Positions 1-11,698 of a stretch of 64,000 nt of DNA are shown piece by piece (position 1 is the stretch's first letter; each line of letters begins with the position of its first letter). Source of the stretch: Aphrocallistes beatrix (Eukaryota; Porifera; Hexactinellida; Sceptrulophora; Aphrocallistidae). Under the pieces are notes generated by a model that made no database searches, was not told the origin of the DNA, and worked only from the letters and a program-made list of their open reading frames with translations. Location: assembly GCA_963281255.1 (NCBI GenBank), contig OY725489.1, positions 3,968,001 through 4,032,000 of the forward strand, written 5' to 3'. A program made the translations under genes and the position numbers.

Positions 1-14
1 ACATAATCTATTAA

Positions 15-871
15 GGATACCGCCCTCGAAAAACATCACCTGACATTTAAAAAAATGGTGATTTTTTATTGCTAATTCCATCGGATTATTGAGTAGTCTA
101 CCATCTAATCGTACTTGTTGGACGGTATTTATTTTGATATTCTAGAACTGAGCACCTAAAGTTCAGTCATACTAAAATCGGAAAGTTATTCGTGGTTTTG
201 CGGCGCATTCATCAATTATTTTCTAACTTATCTGATATTTTTTCAAATATATGAACCTCAAAATGGTTTTGGCCCCTTTAAATATTATAAAACAGATGAA
301 TTTAGGAAAAGAGGCACTTAAAATCCAATCAAAAATATCTTTATGAGGGACTTCATTTCTAAAATGCTCGGGAAATGGCCGTTGTGATATCAGCTATTGT
401 GTATAGAAAGAATTCTGAACATTTTTAAAAATATTTGTTCAGATTTGCTATTTTCACCAAAATCTGTTGGAATACATCTAATTCATTAGTATACATGCGA
501 TTAAATGCCCATGGATGCTTTTATTTATCGTTAATAGCTCATTTTACATCGTTCTTAACATCAAAACTTCAAATCCCTATATCTCGGGACTTTAAAATTC
601 CAAAATTGACCGTCTTTCAAAAATTTTATCTCAAAATTGCTTTGAGATAGAGGTTTGAATATTTCAGGAGTTGTTCCATATCATTAGGCGATGAGCGTAG
701 GACCACTCGTTTTTCGATATCTTATAAATTTGTGATTTATTGCTGATTTCCAAAGAAAATCGGGCTTTTTCGCCGTTTTTTGGCAATTTTTTTTCAAAGC
801 CCTATTAATTTAACAATTTTGGTTATTTTAACTTTCTTTTGGTTCAATGCGATTGCAAATTTTATAGACTA
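15..871 (+). mobile_element. Kolobok-like TTAA element, truncated copy D1
   Basis: Starts with TTAA (11-14) followed by the terminal motif GGATACCGCCC. The body matches the complete copy at 54650-56577 but lacks about 790 bp between 'ttgttcagat' and 'tttgctattttc' near position 440. It is cut at a TA (870-871) where a Tc1-type element begins, and no right end is seen in this copy. No coding capacity remains. The TTAA target site is known for Kolobok and piggyBac; the relative at 4715-7644 with Mutator-like and PHD remains makes Kolobok the better guess. Confidence 0.7.
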
Positions 872-1726
872 CAGTAGGTGATCATAATTATTTAGAATCG
901 CTTTTGTCTCATCAACTAAGAATATTTTATTAGAATAGATGAAGTTAATTCATATCAGAATAGGATCACAACTATATATTCAATATTTTATTTTGTATCC
1001 ATTGGATTCCGTAACCATCCTGCATCTCTTGGGCATGGATTGCCAGTAATTATGGAGAAATTCCGGGGTTATATCATTCCCAATCTTGTCTAACTTGACT
1101 TTCAGGGATCGAATTGTTTTTGGACGCTGGTGTGGAATACGATTTAATCTGAATTTGATCCATGAGAATAAATTCTCAATAGGATTGAGATCTGGGGATT
1201 GACTAGGCCAATCTAACAACTTTCCTGGCATATCTTCGGCCATCCAAGACTTTACAATCTTTGATGTATGCTTTGGGTCGTTATCCTGAAGCAATTTCCA
1301 ATTTTGATCGTGGAAAACTTGTGCTTGTCTGAGCAAATACCATTCTAAAATCTTCGTATATAGGTGCCCAGTTAGATTGTGGCTGAAAATACACAAGGGA
1401 AATGTTCCCATGGACGACCCGGCTGCCCAAATATGGACCTTGGCAGAGTGCTTAGGAATCGGCTGCCAGCGCGAAACACCCCTTTTCGTCCACAGCAAAA
1501 CTCTACCTCCTGATAACCAGAAGGATGCTTCGTCACAGAAGATCACATTCTGCCATCGTTTCTTTGAGTGCCTGCCCAATCGATACGCTTCTGCCTATTA
1601 ATTTCGGATAACATGAATGTTCTACGAGGAAATACTTTAGAGTATTGGAGCCTTTTGAGTGTTCTTCACCGGACAGTCACTTTAGAGCAAACAACACCTG
1701 TTCTTTCTACAACATTTGTATGCACT
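872..1726 (-). pseudogene. Tc1-type transposase remnant (DDE)
   Basis: The reverse strand encodes most of a Tc1/mariner-superfamily transposase, which cuts and pastes DNA at TA sites. The open part (980-1579) has the first catalytic Asp in VIFCDEASF, the second in QDNDPKHTS and the Glu in SPDLNPIEN. I count 35 residues between the second Asp and the Glu, against 34 in Tc1 itself. Upstream, in a second frame (about 1570-1725), lie ERTGVVCSKVTVR, an in-frame TGA, then LSEINRQKRIDWA, which is typical of the region before the first Asp; so there is one frameshift near 1575 and one stop. The N-terminal DNA-binding part is missing. The 3' terminal repeat begins CAGTAGGTGATC at 872, next to a TA inside copy D1. 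The other end is lost against a Helitron fragment near 1727. Confidence 0.85.
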
Positions 1727-1993
1727 ATTAAAATTTCAGCCTTCTATGTCCTATAATGGCTGAGTTATGCTCGAATAACTATGTTGCTTAACTTTTAAAA
1801 ATGTGACAATGACGTCATAATTCCATGATGAGTAGACATTTTCGTCTGAGCTCAGAACTTACTGGAGCCATAGCCAAAAGACTCCCACATGCCAAAAATC
1901 AGCTTTCTGTGCCTGGCAGTTTCTTCAATCAATTCGTTACAGATATATATATATATATACATACAAACAATAATCGAGTTTTAATAGTAAGGA
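1727..1993 (-). mobile_element. Short Helitron (family A), 5' half
   Basis: Reverse strand begins TCCTTACTATTAAAACTCGA at 1993, preceded by a TA-rich tract, and continues through the conserved family block with the site TGACGTCA. It stops at the Tc1 junction, so the 3' hairpin end is absent. Confidence 0.7.
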
Positions 1994-2039
1994 TTTGTTG
2001 AAAATTTACTGATTTTCAGAGACATATTTTGAAAGCCAA

Positions 2040-2877
2040 TATACTACTTCCTATTAAGCGATTATTCTACGTCTAAATTTAGTGGTTTACGAATTATTTT
2101 GCATTTTACATCTGGTAACATGTCGAATAACTATTCAATTTAGACGTTGAAATTATATAACGCCTAATAGGAAGTAGTCTATTAGCTATTTGGAATTTTT
2201 TCATGGAATGTTGCTACATTCCTGTGTTGCTATGGAGAAGTAATTTGGTATCTTGATAAATAATTTGGTATCTTTGATAAATTGTCCAACCTCTTATATA
2301 AACCATATAAACTATATTATTGCTTAAATTGAAGTAGTAGTCGATTCGCGAAAAAATTTTTCGCATCAAACCATCAAAAAGTGTATAATACAAAACAAAC
2401 ACTTGGAAGTCCCCTTAAACGGCCTCTGAAAATCACTAAATTTGTCACAAATATAACAATATAACCTAATTATTAGCAACCAGTAAAACAATTATATCGC
2501 TGTGCATTGGCAGTCACTTTGGCCGCCCCCCCAGAAGAAATTACTAGCGCAGCCACCGACCTCTTCTCTTGTTACATTGTCATAATCTCCTATATCCCCA
2601 CTTCAATTTAACATACTGAGCTAAACAAATTTGTTGGTAAGTTGTTGCCTTACGAAATATTTAATTGTTGCACATATTAAAGATATTTAATGAACAAAAT
2701 TCAAATTCACAACAGTGTTTATTATTCCTTGGATAATATGAGTACTAGCGACGTTACCACCTACCACTTTGCAAATAGTAATGTTGATCATCTTCGGGGT
2801 CACTTCCAGTTATCCGGTTTCCTTTGCCACATATAAACACATTGGTTCTTCTGCAAACTACTTTCAACTGCTGGAGA
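2040..2877. repeat. Repeat family I, left copy
   Basis: This stretch has no gene. It is a diverged copy of 61670-62460: both contain the block 'ggaagtagtctattagctatttgg', a self-complementary part around GGAATGTTGCTACATTCC, then a conserved block starting 'cttggaagtccccttaaacgg' (2402 and 62042) that runs straight into a 129-bp tandem array. Origin unknown; probably one transposon family. Confidence 0.6.
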
Positions 2878-3445
2878 GTGAGGTTTGAAATGCCGATTCT
2901 AAATCCTTTACTTTCACCTGCTGTTCGTTAGTCAGGTAAGTGGATTTTTTGATCTTATGATTCTGTTGTTGAGAAATGTTTAGATTTATATTATTTTCAG
3001 GAAAGAGTGATGTTTGAAATGCCGATTCTAAATCCTTTACTTTCACCTGCTGTTCGTTAGTCAGGTAAGTGGATTTTTTGATCTTATGATTCTGTTGTTG
3101 AGAAATGTTTACATTTATTTTATTTTCAGGAAAGAGTGATGTTTGAAATGCCGATTCTAAATCCTTTACTTTCACCTGCTGTTCGTTAGTCCGGTAAGTG
3201 GGTTTTTGATCTTATGGTTCTGTTGCTGAGAAATGTTTAGGTTTATTTTATTTTCAGGAAAGAGTGATGTTTGAAGTGCCGATTCTAAATTCTTTACTTT
3301 TACCAGCTGTTCGTTAGTCCGGTAAGTGGGTTTTTTGATCTTATGGTTCTGTTGTTGAGAAATGTTTAGATTTATTTTATTTTCAGGAAAGAGTGATGTT
3401 TGAAATGCCGATTCTAAATACTTTACCTTCACCAGCTGTTCGTTA
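2878..3445. repeat. 129-bp tandem array, left locus
   Basis: About four and a half units with periods of 129, 128 and 129 bp, anchored by GATGTTTGAA at 3009, 3138, 3266 and 3395. Read on the plus strand, each unit holds a consensus acceptor (TTATTTTCAG), about 64 bp, then a consensus donor (CAG or CCG before GTAAGTGG), so it looks like exon plus intron repeated. Read on the minus strand, the 129-bp period equals 43 codons and gives long open frames with the repeated peptide VKDLESAFQTSLFPENKIN. I cannot decide which strand, if any, is used. A second array lies at 62460-62990. Confidence 0.75.
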
Positions 3446-4710
3446 GAAAAAAGGGTGAGACTTGGGAGCCTCTTAGAGAAAAAGGCATCAGGAACTTGGA
3501 CCAAAGAAAGGAAGGGATGTCATATAGATTGACTCTTCAGCAAATACATCAGTTACTGTATACTAGATCCAGGGATATTCTAGAAAACCCTGAGTCGATC
3601 GACCCAACCCTGAGCGCCCAGACACCGAATTTTATCAGCTAAAAACAGACCCAGAAGTTTGGGCCGTAAACGTTTTGTATAGAAATGACAGGGAGTCGGG
3701 ATCCCATACCTTTTTCTGCCAATGAACTTGATCGGACGAACACTCAGCAATTATTGCAAAGAGAAAGCGAGGATGGCACCGTGCTGATAGCCCCAGCCCT
3801 AGGGTTGCCAGATTTTCAAAAGGCCAAACCCGGACATAATTTATTCTCCAAAAAAATGCTTATTGTAATGTTATCTAATTTTAAATTTGTATCAATAACT
3901 TATCGTCAAAATATACAGAATACATAAATAATCAGGGGAAATTATAAATAATATTTCGTCTATTAGTTATTGCGGGTAAACTAAAATCTCAGAGAATAAA
4001 ATTTGAAATAACAATTTGAATGTAGGTAATTCACTGTAAACCAGAGCTGCAAAGACACATAACATGACCCTTGGCCCACGTGACTACATATCTACATATC
4101 ATAATTCATCGTTGAAGCCATTGAACACAGAAACAAAAAGAAGATTCCAAGTATACTCATTACGAAACATGTTAGGCAGTTAGGGTCAGTACTCAGTAGT
4201 ATACGTGCACTATGGTAGCATTGCAAATCAGTAATAATCCAAATTTCACAAACTTGCACTCTTTCTTCAAATATTAGAGAATGACACGTTTGCAGCAGAG
4301 CAATAGCTAACTAAATAAGTTAGATACGGATAGAATATATTTACAGTCTTGAGTAGTGAGTAGTCGGACAGGACTCAAAATTCTCCAAACCCGGACAAAT
4401 TCATCCCATTCCCGGACTCCGGACAAATGGCTCGAAACCCGGACGTCTGGCAACCCTACCCAGCCCCCTTCTTACCCAGCAGATCATGGAGTCCAGTCAT
4501 CGATTGTTTCCCCTCAAATCCCAAGACTGCTAGCATGCGTATTATCAGGGAAGCGCTCGGATTTATTCGAATTTCAAAGAGGTCTGTCGAAGTCTTCCCC
4601 TGAGCGCTTCAAAACAAGAAATCTTCAGCATTGAACATATGGACACGTTGGTGCCTCCAGAGGGAAATTGTTCCATCTTTAACTGACTTTAATGTACATT
4701 CATTACTTAT
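3446..4710. other. Unassigned flank interrupted by an hAT element
   Basis: Apart from the element at 3800-4458, this region (3446-3799 and 4459-4710) is less AT-rich than its surroundings and looks like decayed coding sequence, for example a plus-strand run with RLLACVLSGKRSDLFEFQ near 4530. I do not recognise it firmly. A decayed retroelement is possible but unproven. Confidence 0.35.
3800..4458. mobile_element. Non-autonomous hAT-type element with perfect 8-bp TSD
   Basis: Terminal inverted repeats TAGGGTTGCCAGA and TCTGGCAACCCTA are flanked by the 8-bp duplication CCCAGCCC (3792-3799 and 4459-4466). Length 659 bp, no transposase. Inner flanks repeat the motif ACCCGGACA. The 8-bp duplication is the hAT hallmark. 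Confidence 0.88.
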
Positions 4711-4714
4711 TTAA

Positions 4715-7644
4715 GGATACCGCCCGTGAAAAATCCATAGGTTTGGCTTACAGCATACATCAAGAATAGAGATATATAAGATGTTAAGCGTGGGCAGGTA
4801 GTGCAATTAAAAAATATTGAGACATGCCAACCAGTTTTTGGGTCGCATTTCTAGTTTTTGAGTTACAGCGTCTCAAAGTCGGTTTTTTTCCGTTTTTCCC
4901 TAGCACATCTTAAGGCCACCCAGGGCCTAGAATTAATTTTTGTTATATTTCAATTTCATAATTAGGTTACTTCACTGAGTAGTCTAAGATCAATATTATG
5001 CAATCAATTTGCTCCCATATCATATTTCCACCTCTCTAGGGCCATGGTTCTAAATTACGTAATACTAAATTCCTATACCGTCGATTTCGTAGTTATGTAT
5101 GCTCCACTAACTCATGTGTTAGTCAATTCATTGTTCTTAGGTGTTTATTATGCAATATATAGGCTAAGGAAACTTGACTACTAGAATGGACTTTCATGCT
5201 CTAATATCTAAAAATATATTGACCTCATAATCTGATAACGAGGGTAAAATATCCTAAAATAGCAGAAATTTAATGGTTTCAATATGTATTGTGTTCAATA
5301 ATAGAACTTTCACTATACTTCTAGTAGTCAAGGTTGCTTATTATATGAATAGTTTAATTGTACAAATGCTAAGATATATCTCACTTACTTTTTCTGAAAA
5401 AAGCTACACAATGTAACAAACTGCATTATTTTTGAACATATGTTATCATTGTTTTTATCATACTCTCTATTATTATTAATGGGGTTTTCAACTTAATTCA
5501 ATTCACGATAATCTAAAGAATGAATTTGCTCATGATAAATGCAGAAACAATTCGGAGAGACAGTCTAAACAATTCCATTCAGGGAGATCTTGAACATCTT
5601 CAATATTTAGGCCGAGACATTTGACATGATACCAAAGATCGCAAATGTTACACAGGATCCAATCAATTACTTCATCACAAAAGCCGATACCAAAACCAAC
5701 GATGCAATCCTGCGTACCACCGCAAATAGCGCAAGATTCCGAGTAAATACGGGTGACCTTGATGACTAGGAGGTTTTTGAATAGGAAGACGTGTTCGATT
5801 TCAAGTTGAACTGAAGACAGATGAGAATAGTTTGCTTGACAGGTTTTCTGATGTTTTTCAATAAAGTATCGTAATCTGCGGCGAGATCGAATTTGATTTC
5901 AGTTTATCCTCGTATAAAGTGCAAATGTGGCATGAATTGCATCCAATCCCATACGAAATAACCTGAGCAGTGTCGACAGCTATTGCAGAGGCAAAACAAT
6001 AACGGCTAAAACCCCCGCCTGCCTTACCACTACGCATCTGGTAACACCCGTCGTAGGAGGCAACAATGCGAACATGAGAAGCCGATGGGCCAACTGATTG
6101 TAATATGTGTAAACGATCTCTTGCACTATCCATGGAAAGATTCGCCACGTATTCTGCAGCCAAAACAAAGACTTCTGTGCTAAATTGAATGTTTTAGTGT
6201 CACAGGGAGGAGGCAAATTGAGGGAAGCATGATAAATACTGAGTCCTTGGTATCCTGGGAGGACCATTCATCGATAATATTTTGAGAACTATCAGGTTGA
6301 GAACTGATAGGAACGTTTAAAATATCGCAAATAGATTCTTCATCACTTGATGATACAGAATCTGGATCTAGAACGTTCTTCGATGCCATTGGTTCAGTGA
6401 AAGAGCAAATTCAGGATTACAAATTATGATAAATGAATTGTTATACCTGAAATATATTTCAAAATATTTATGAAATCTACGGATATTTTAACATCGTTGG
6501 AATAACTTGAATATTCATTTATGTAGTAATATAATATTATTCAAATAAAAGGATGCTATTACATTCATATTTTGAAATGGATATCATGTATTTCATACAA
6601 GTAATTGAATATTTTTGTATTAGTCAGTAATAATGTAAAGTCAAATTGTGAAAGTGACGGAAGCATTCTATTAGAGTCTCTAACTGAAAGTAAACAGTAT
6701 AAGTACTGAGCAATTTAGAGCATTCAGTATAGAACAATCAATCGATCAATACATCTTTACTATACTGAATCTAAAAATCACTGTGAGTAACTTTGTAAAA
6801 ATACAAATATAGAAATTTGGATAAATTCAGAAAAAAAAAGAATTCTGCAGGTTATTAAAAATCGTCACATTGGAATAAATACGGATTATTTTGAAAGGAT
6901 AATCAAGAACTAGATTATACAAAGATATAGGAATACAAATTAGGCATCAGAATGAAATTTGAAATTTTAAAGTTATCCATATAATTTGTATTACAATAAA
7001 ATCAATGAAAAGTCAAGAAATATTTATTTTTTGACAAAGAGATGTTTGAGGAGCATATATATTATCATATATATCCTTTCATTTAAGATGATCATAGATT
7101 ATATATCTTTAATAGTCTTTAAGATATGACATCGGCCTCTTCAGGGACCCCAGAGAGGCACAATGTCCGAACTTTACCTATAATATACGATAACTTACCA
7201 ACAAATGGTCGGATCTGAACAATTTTTTTTCAAAATGATCAGAATTCTATTTTAGAAACAACAATTAACACCACAGCGGCCATTTCCCGAGCATTTTAGA
7301 AATGAAGTCCTTCATGGAGCTATTTTGATTGGATTTAAATGCCTTTTTTTTCTAAATTTTTGTGTTTTATAATCTCTAAATGGGCCAAGATCATTTTTAG
7401 GTCTTTATCATTAAAAAATATCAGATAAGTATTAAACTAATTGATGAATACGACGAAAAACCACTAATTATTTTCCAATATTTACGAACACTAATCTTTA
7501 GGGGGTCACCCCCGAAAAATCAAAATAAATACCTTCCAACAAGTACGATTAGATGGTAGACCACTCATTAATATAATGGAATTAACAACAAAAAATTTTG
7601 CCATTTTTTTTTATGTCATGCGATGTTTTTCGAGGGCGGTATCC
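4715..7644 (-). mobile_element. Kolobok-like TTAA element, long copy D2
   Basis: Bounded by TTAA (4711-4714 and 7645-7648), with inverted ends GGATACCGCCC and GGGCGGTATCC. Length 2930 bp. Ends and subterminal regions match D1 and D3. The middle carries broken transposase and PHD-finger sequence on the reverse strand (5545-6389), which D1 and D3 lack, so this copy is the closest here to the ancestral coding element. Confidence 0.85.
5545..6389 (-). pseudogene. Broken Mutator-like transposase with C-terminal PHD finger
   Basis: Lies inside D2. From the start at 6389 the reverse strand gives an acidic Ser-rich N-terminus (DPDSVSSSDEESICDILNV). In another frame (about 6163-5860) comes VASYDGCYQMRSGKAGG, then FASAIAVDTAQVISYGIGC with a CNSCHIC zinc-type motif; this matches the first-Asp region of the Mutator-like transposase domain also seen at 41798-42457. 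Further on (about 5750-5550) is a PHD-like zinc finger with CAICGG, DWILCNICDLWYHVKC and EWNCLDC. The region that should carry the second Asp and the Glu is missing, so the protein is dead through internal deletion and frameshifts. In the family the transposase core cuts DNA; the PHD finger presumably reads histone tails, which is inference. Confidence 0.72.
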
Positions 7645-8849
7645 TTAACGCTGCCGTTTACTATTCCATTATTTGTGTAGCACAATAAATTTTCTAGAGC
7701 TGGATTTTTATTATTCATCATAGAAAGATTAGAAAAGGGATGGTAAAGAGTTTACTATCAACTTGGGACTTAATCTTCATCAGATTTATATTTAGGATGA
7801 TACAAATGATTTAAAATAAACACTCAAATACAATCGCTAAAAATCAATTTAGATCATTTATCCATGGTCCAACCACGAATGAAGAAAAAGTAAAAATATT
7901 TTCAGAAGTTATATGTTATTATCCATGGTCAAGAATGATTCGGATGTCATATGCATTTCTGTAAATGAAAATAATTGAGATACTGCCATGCAAAAACATG
8001 GGCTCCTGAGGCTGGTTGCAGGTCCAGCTGCAGCCGGACCAATGTTTACCCCAAGTTACTTCATAGTCACACTAGTACTTATATCGAAGCGTTGATCGAA
8101 ATAGATTCTGCAGCTGAATGTGTTGGCGAGACTCACACGGACAGTCTTTTTAGATTCCTGTGTTCCATCCATCCAGGAGCTACGCGTTTCCTGTGCTTAT
8201 GTTTGGAACCCAGGGGGAGAAACGTTCGTTTAGAGCTGAGTGGAGCACGACTGGCTTCAATACGATCGCCTTGCCGATGCTGCTTTCTAACCTTTGTACG
8301 CTAGGACCAAGCGCGATCCTGCATTCAGCAAAAGATGCTATATCAACTGAAAGGCTGCTACTCCCGGGCTCAACACATACTTGGCTACTCGATGTCTCAA
8401 AGATGCTATTGGATCCAAGGAGGAGGGCATGGGAGATGGAAGAGAAGAAAGAAAGTAATTATTAGTATTTTATCTCAATGACCGCATACGTCAAATCGAA
8501 AAGTAGCCCCCCTCGAAATATAATAAGCTAATCAGGCATGGAACTATTCGGTGCGACCCTGGAATATTTGAGGTGGCGTCCCCATTTTGGTTACTCTTCG
8601 CCGGACACGCGGCACCAGGGAAATTACGACACCTCTAGGATAATATTTCGCACCTGGAATTTTGTGATGAGTAGTGTGCTAGAAAATAATCATCCGCCTG
8701 AAGGTCCTATAAACAATAATCGCCCTGGCTACTAATCGAGTGTATTATCTGCATTATCTTCGAAACAATTTGACATCGTTAATACCTCTACCAATCTGCG
8801 CATGCCTACGTATTTAGGCCAAGACCAAGTCGGGCATCTCTATTCTTGT

Positions 8850-9174
8850 GTAGATAAGCACATGCTCCCATATAGATAGGCTCATACGCCCAGATAGATA
8901 GGCTCATGTGCTCAGATAGATAGGCTCATACGCCCAGATAGATAGGCTCATGTACCCAGATAGATAGGCTCATACGCCCAGATAGATAGGCTCATGCTCC
9001 CAGATAGATAGGCTCATACGCCCAGATAGATAGGCTCATGTGCCCAGATAGATAGGTTCATACGCCCAGATATATAGGCTCATACGCCCAGATAGATAGG
9101 CTCATGTGCCCAGATAGATAGGTTCATACGCCCAGATAGATAGGCTCATGTGCCCAGATAGATAGGCTCATGCG
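8850..9174. repeat. 22-bp minisatellite
   Basis: About 14-15 tandem units of CAGATAGATAGGCTCAT plus a 5-bp variable tail. Tails ACGCC and GTGCC mostly alternate, giving a 44-bp higher-order period. Not a CRISPR: there are no unique spacers. Confidence 0.9.
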
Positions 9175-9348
9175 AATAAGACACATAGAGTATCTATAGA
9201 CTCATCATTTATTAATGCGTTCGCAGAAAAAAAGCTAGAAAAGTATTTCTAAATTTGTGAAAGTGACCAATATTTGGCACCTGTAGTCTTCTGAAAGTGT
9301 TTATTTTTCCAGGGCGACGAAGTGTTCATTAGCCGCGCTACAAATTGA

Positions 9349-10310
9349 ACATTAAAGTTTGTACTTTCATCAATGTGTAAGGTATTGGTAATCGACTCTA
9401 GGCGTCGTCGTGTTTCACACAGAAATAATTTACCTGTGCCCTAGCAAGCTTCAATCCCTAGCTACACCAGTGTCCAATACTTGTATTTGGACTCCTGAGG
9501 TAATTCTCCACAGATTCCACAATCTTTTGCAGTCAAAAACACACCAATCCTGTGGTACGTACAATTGTCCTTTCACCACAAATCTACCCATCTATATACA
9601 AATGTCACACTACTTCCCTACACAACCATTTCACTAAACTTGTACAATGACTTGTCTGTGCCCGAATGGTGAAATTTCATCATACGAATCATAAGTATCT
9701 GCTTTGTTTCCATGACTTCGCTCAAAAACTATATTATCATCGAGTATATTATTGTGCTTGAATATTTGTATTCATCTAGCTAGTTTCCGAAGTATTAAAT
9801 TGGTATTTGAAATTCTTACATATAGCCAGATATTTACTTACCCACATAAGAATTTATCTTCGAGATTACTGTACTTGAATTTTTCCTAGCTAGTTTCGGA
9901 GCTATGAAATTGGTATGTGAAATTCTTAGTTTATAATAAGGTTTACTTGCCTATGTCTTACTATTTAGTAAACATTCGAAGATAAATGCTCATCCAACTT
10001 TTTATCATATAATATAACAGCTGCTTTGATTAGCTAAATTCGGATGCCACATTATTATTACATTCACATTCCACTCAGCCCTGAGCGAATATTCTTATGG
10101 GCAATGGAAGATCGAGTCCAGGATTTGACTGTAGCGATGAGAAGATGCAAGAGAACCAGCAGAACCTGTGGCAGGAGAAAAGCTACCATGAGACAGCTAC
10201 ACTTTTCGCACGAGTCCCAGTCCAGTTGCGATGCATGCGATGGAGCTGGAATCTATCAAAGATGAGCATAGAGAGGACTATGATAAGCATATCACAGGTT
10301 GGGAATTATC
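9349..10310. repeat. Repeat family H, copy 1
   Basis: Parts recur elsewhere in the window: 9349-9460 matches 39917-40025, and 9700-10260 matches 46915-47400. The best conserved block around 10205-10260 reads HESQSSCDACDGAGIYQ in one frame, against HESQSSCEACDEARIYQ at 47325-47395. Whether that peptide is real or chance is unclear. Class unknown. Confidence 0.5.
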
Positions 10311-10685
10311 TTATTTATTTCACTAGTTATTTTAGTAATGTAAAATTATTATTGAGGTACTGTAAGTTGAAATTTTATTTGACCTTTACACACTTCGAGG
10401 CCAGTTTAGAAGCTATCTTAGACTTCGCAAACACATTCTACTACAAATTTACACTTCGCTACTAATTTGGTGGGTTATTAAAGTTACTATACGATTTTCA
10501 ATCCAGCACTTCTCGACACAACTGTGCCACTTTGTGCCTTTCAATTATAACTTAAGTCCCAAGTTTATAGTAAGTATTTACCATCCCTTTTCTAATCTTT
10601 CTATGATGAATAATAAAAATCCAGCTCTAGAAAAGTTATTGTGCTACACAAATAATGGAATAGTAAACGGCAGCGGCAGCGTTAA

Positions 10686-11111
10686 AAGATTTGTCAACTA
10701 ATTCATACAAACTTGACACCATTGAAAAGATTTTTAAACTCAAATTTCTAAAGATATTTATCTTCTGTTAAATTGTTACTTATAATATTTCTTATCGAAA
10801 TACTTTATGTAATGCAGAACTCAAATTCGGGAAGAAGATGTTACTAATAGAAAAACCTCGTGATGAAATGTTTTGCTTATAATGAATTCATTGATTCGTA
10901 CTTAATAGATCAGATAGAACCAGTGATATAGAATTTATTTCTTGAATAATTTTTTAATAATTCTTTTTTATCTTTTTTATATTAATAGCTATTTAATGAT
11001 AATCCGAACCATCCGAATATAATAATATTTGATAATATGAACTTTGTAGATTCAAATTTGCATTACATTCGGGGATAGTTTGCTTTATATGAAGTAAATT
11101 ATATTTAACAT
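10686..11111. other. Intergenic, AT-rich, nothing recognised
   Basis: About 430 bp of very AT-rich sequence without long open frames, inverted ends or copies that I could find in the window. Confidence 0.6.
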
Positions 11112-11295
11112 GACCCTAATATTTCTACTACAGCTCAGATTTCATTAATGTAACCCTAGACACATGACAATTCAGCAATCCTTAGTAGAGAAGCAGAAAG
11201 CGATATCGTTTCTTTGATATCCCCAGGCGCCCACCGGGCGACTCTGCGGACACTTTGTTTCCGCAAGCCGCACAGCGAAGCTAGCTTGTATATAG
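11112..11295 (+). mobile_element. Helitron 3'-end fragment, subfamily A2
   Basis: Ends with the family hairpin (CGGACACTTTGTTTCCG) and a tail close to AGCGAAGCTAGCTTG. Its upstream part differs from the common family but is the reverse complement of 60253-60430, so a second Helitron subfamily shares only the 3' end. Confidence 0.6.
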
Positions 11296-11445
11296 TATGT
11301 GGCAAAGTGACAATGACTATCGAAAAAAAAGAATTTGCGTGACAAATACCCTCCCACATTCAGAATTTTTATTTAAATTTTGTGGGATTTGAGTTGGATA
11401 GTTTGGATACTTGCTTGCTATGGTATAGGAATTTAAATTAAATTA

Positions 11446-11640
11446 CAGTCAGGGTCGCTTATTATGAACCACCAGGGGAGAATAAATTATTTTCATAATT
11501 TAGAATATATTACGCCAAGGCTGGATTCGGTTAACCGCCTTCAATCTCTTTTAACGGTTGAGGAAATCTTAGATCTCTTAACCGATCTGCTTTATTTTCT
11601 AAATATTTGTTCACTGATTTCATTGTTTTTCGAGAGATTC
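11446..11640. mobile_element. MITE family E, one end only
   Basis: Starts at a TA with CAGTCAGGGTCGCTTATTAT, identical to the left ends at 15175 and 35992, but no matching right end was found. Only the first 20-25 bp are secure. Confidence 0.5.
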
Positions 11641-11698
11641 AAGAATATTACATCTAAAAATTTGTAAATGTAATAGACTGATTTCTAACCACATAGTA

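Larger units (their letters stand above)
7649..10681. mobile_element. TTAA-flanked element L with about 125-bp inverted ends
   Basis: The left end CGCTGCCGTTTACTATTCC (7649) is repeated inverted at the right end (to 10681), and the inverted similarity continues for about 125 bp (7649-7775 against 10550-10681), including CCAGCTCTAGAAAA. Both ends abut TTAA (7645-7648 and 10682-10685). The left TTAA is shared with the neighbouring D2. The inside holds a GC-richer stretch (7975-8465) with overlapping open frames I do not recognise, a minisatellite and repeat family H. No transposase was identified, so a Kolobok or piggyBac assignment rests only on the TTAA. Confidence 0.6.

Noticed and set aside
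1377-1756. Plus-strand ORFs of 74 and 62 codons
   Set aside because: They lie antisense to, or overlap, the decayed Tc1 transposase and show no features of their own.
1946-1960. TA microsatellites as separate features (also near 16000 and 48660)
   Set aside because: They are part of the Helitron family A 5' region and vary in length between copies.
7975-8465. Overlapping plus-strand ORFs of 109 and 101 codons
   Set aside because: GC-richer and possibly decayed coding sequence, but no motif in any frame that I could support.
8850-9174. CRISPR-like regular repeats
   Set aside because: Units are contiguous 22-mers without unique spacers, in a eukaryotic context; it is a minisatellite.
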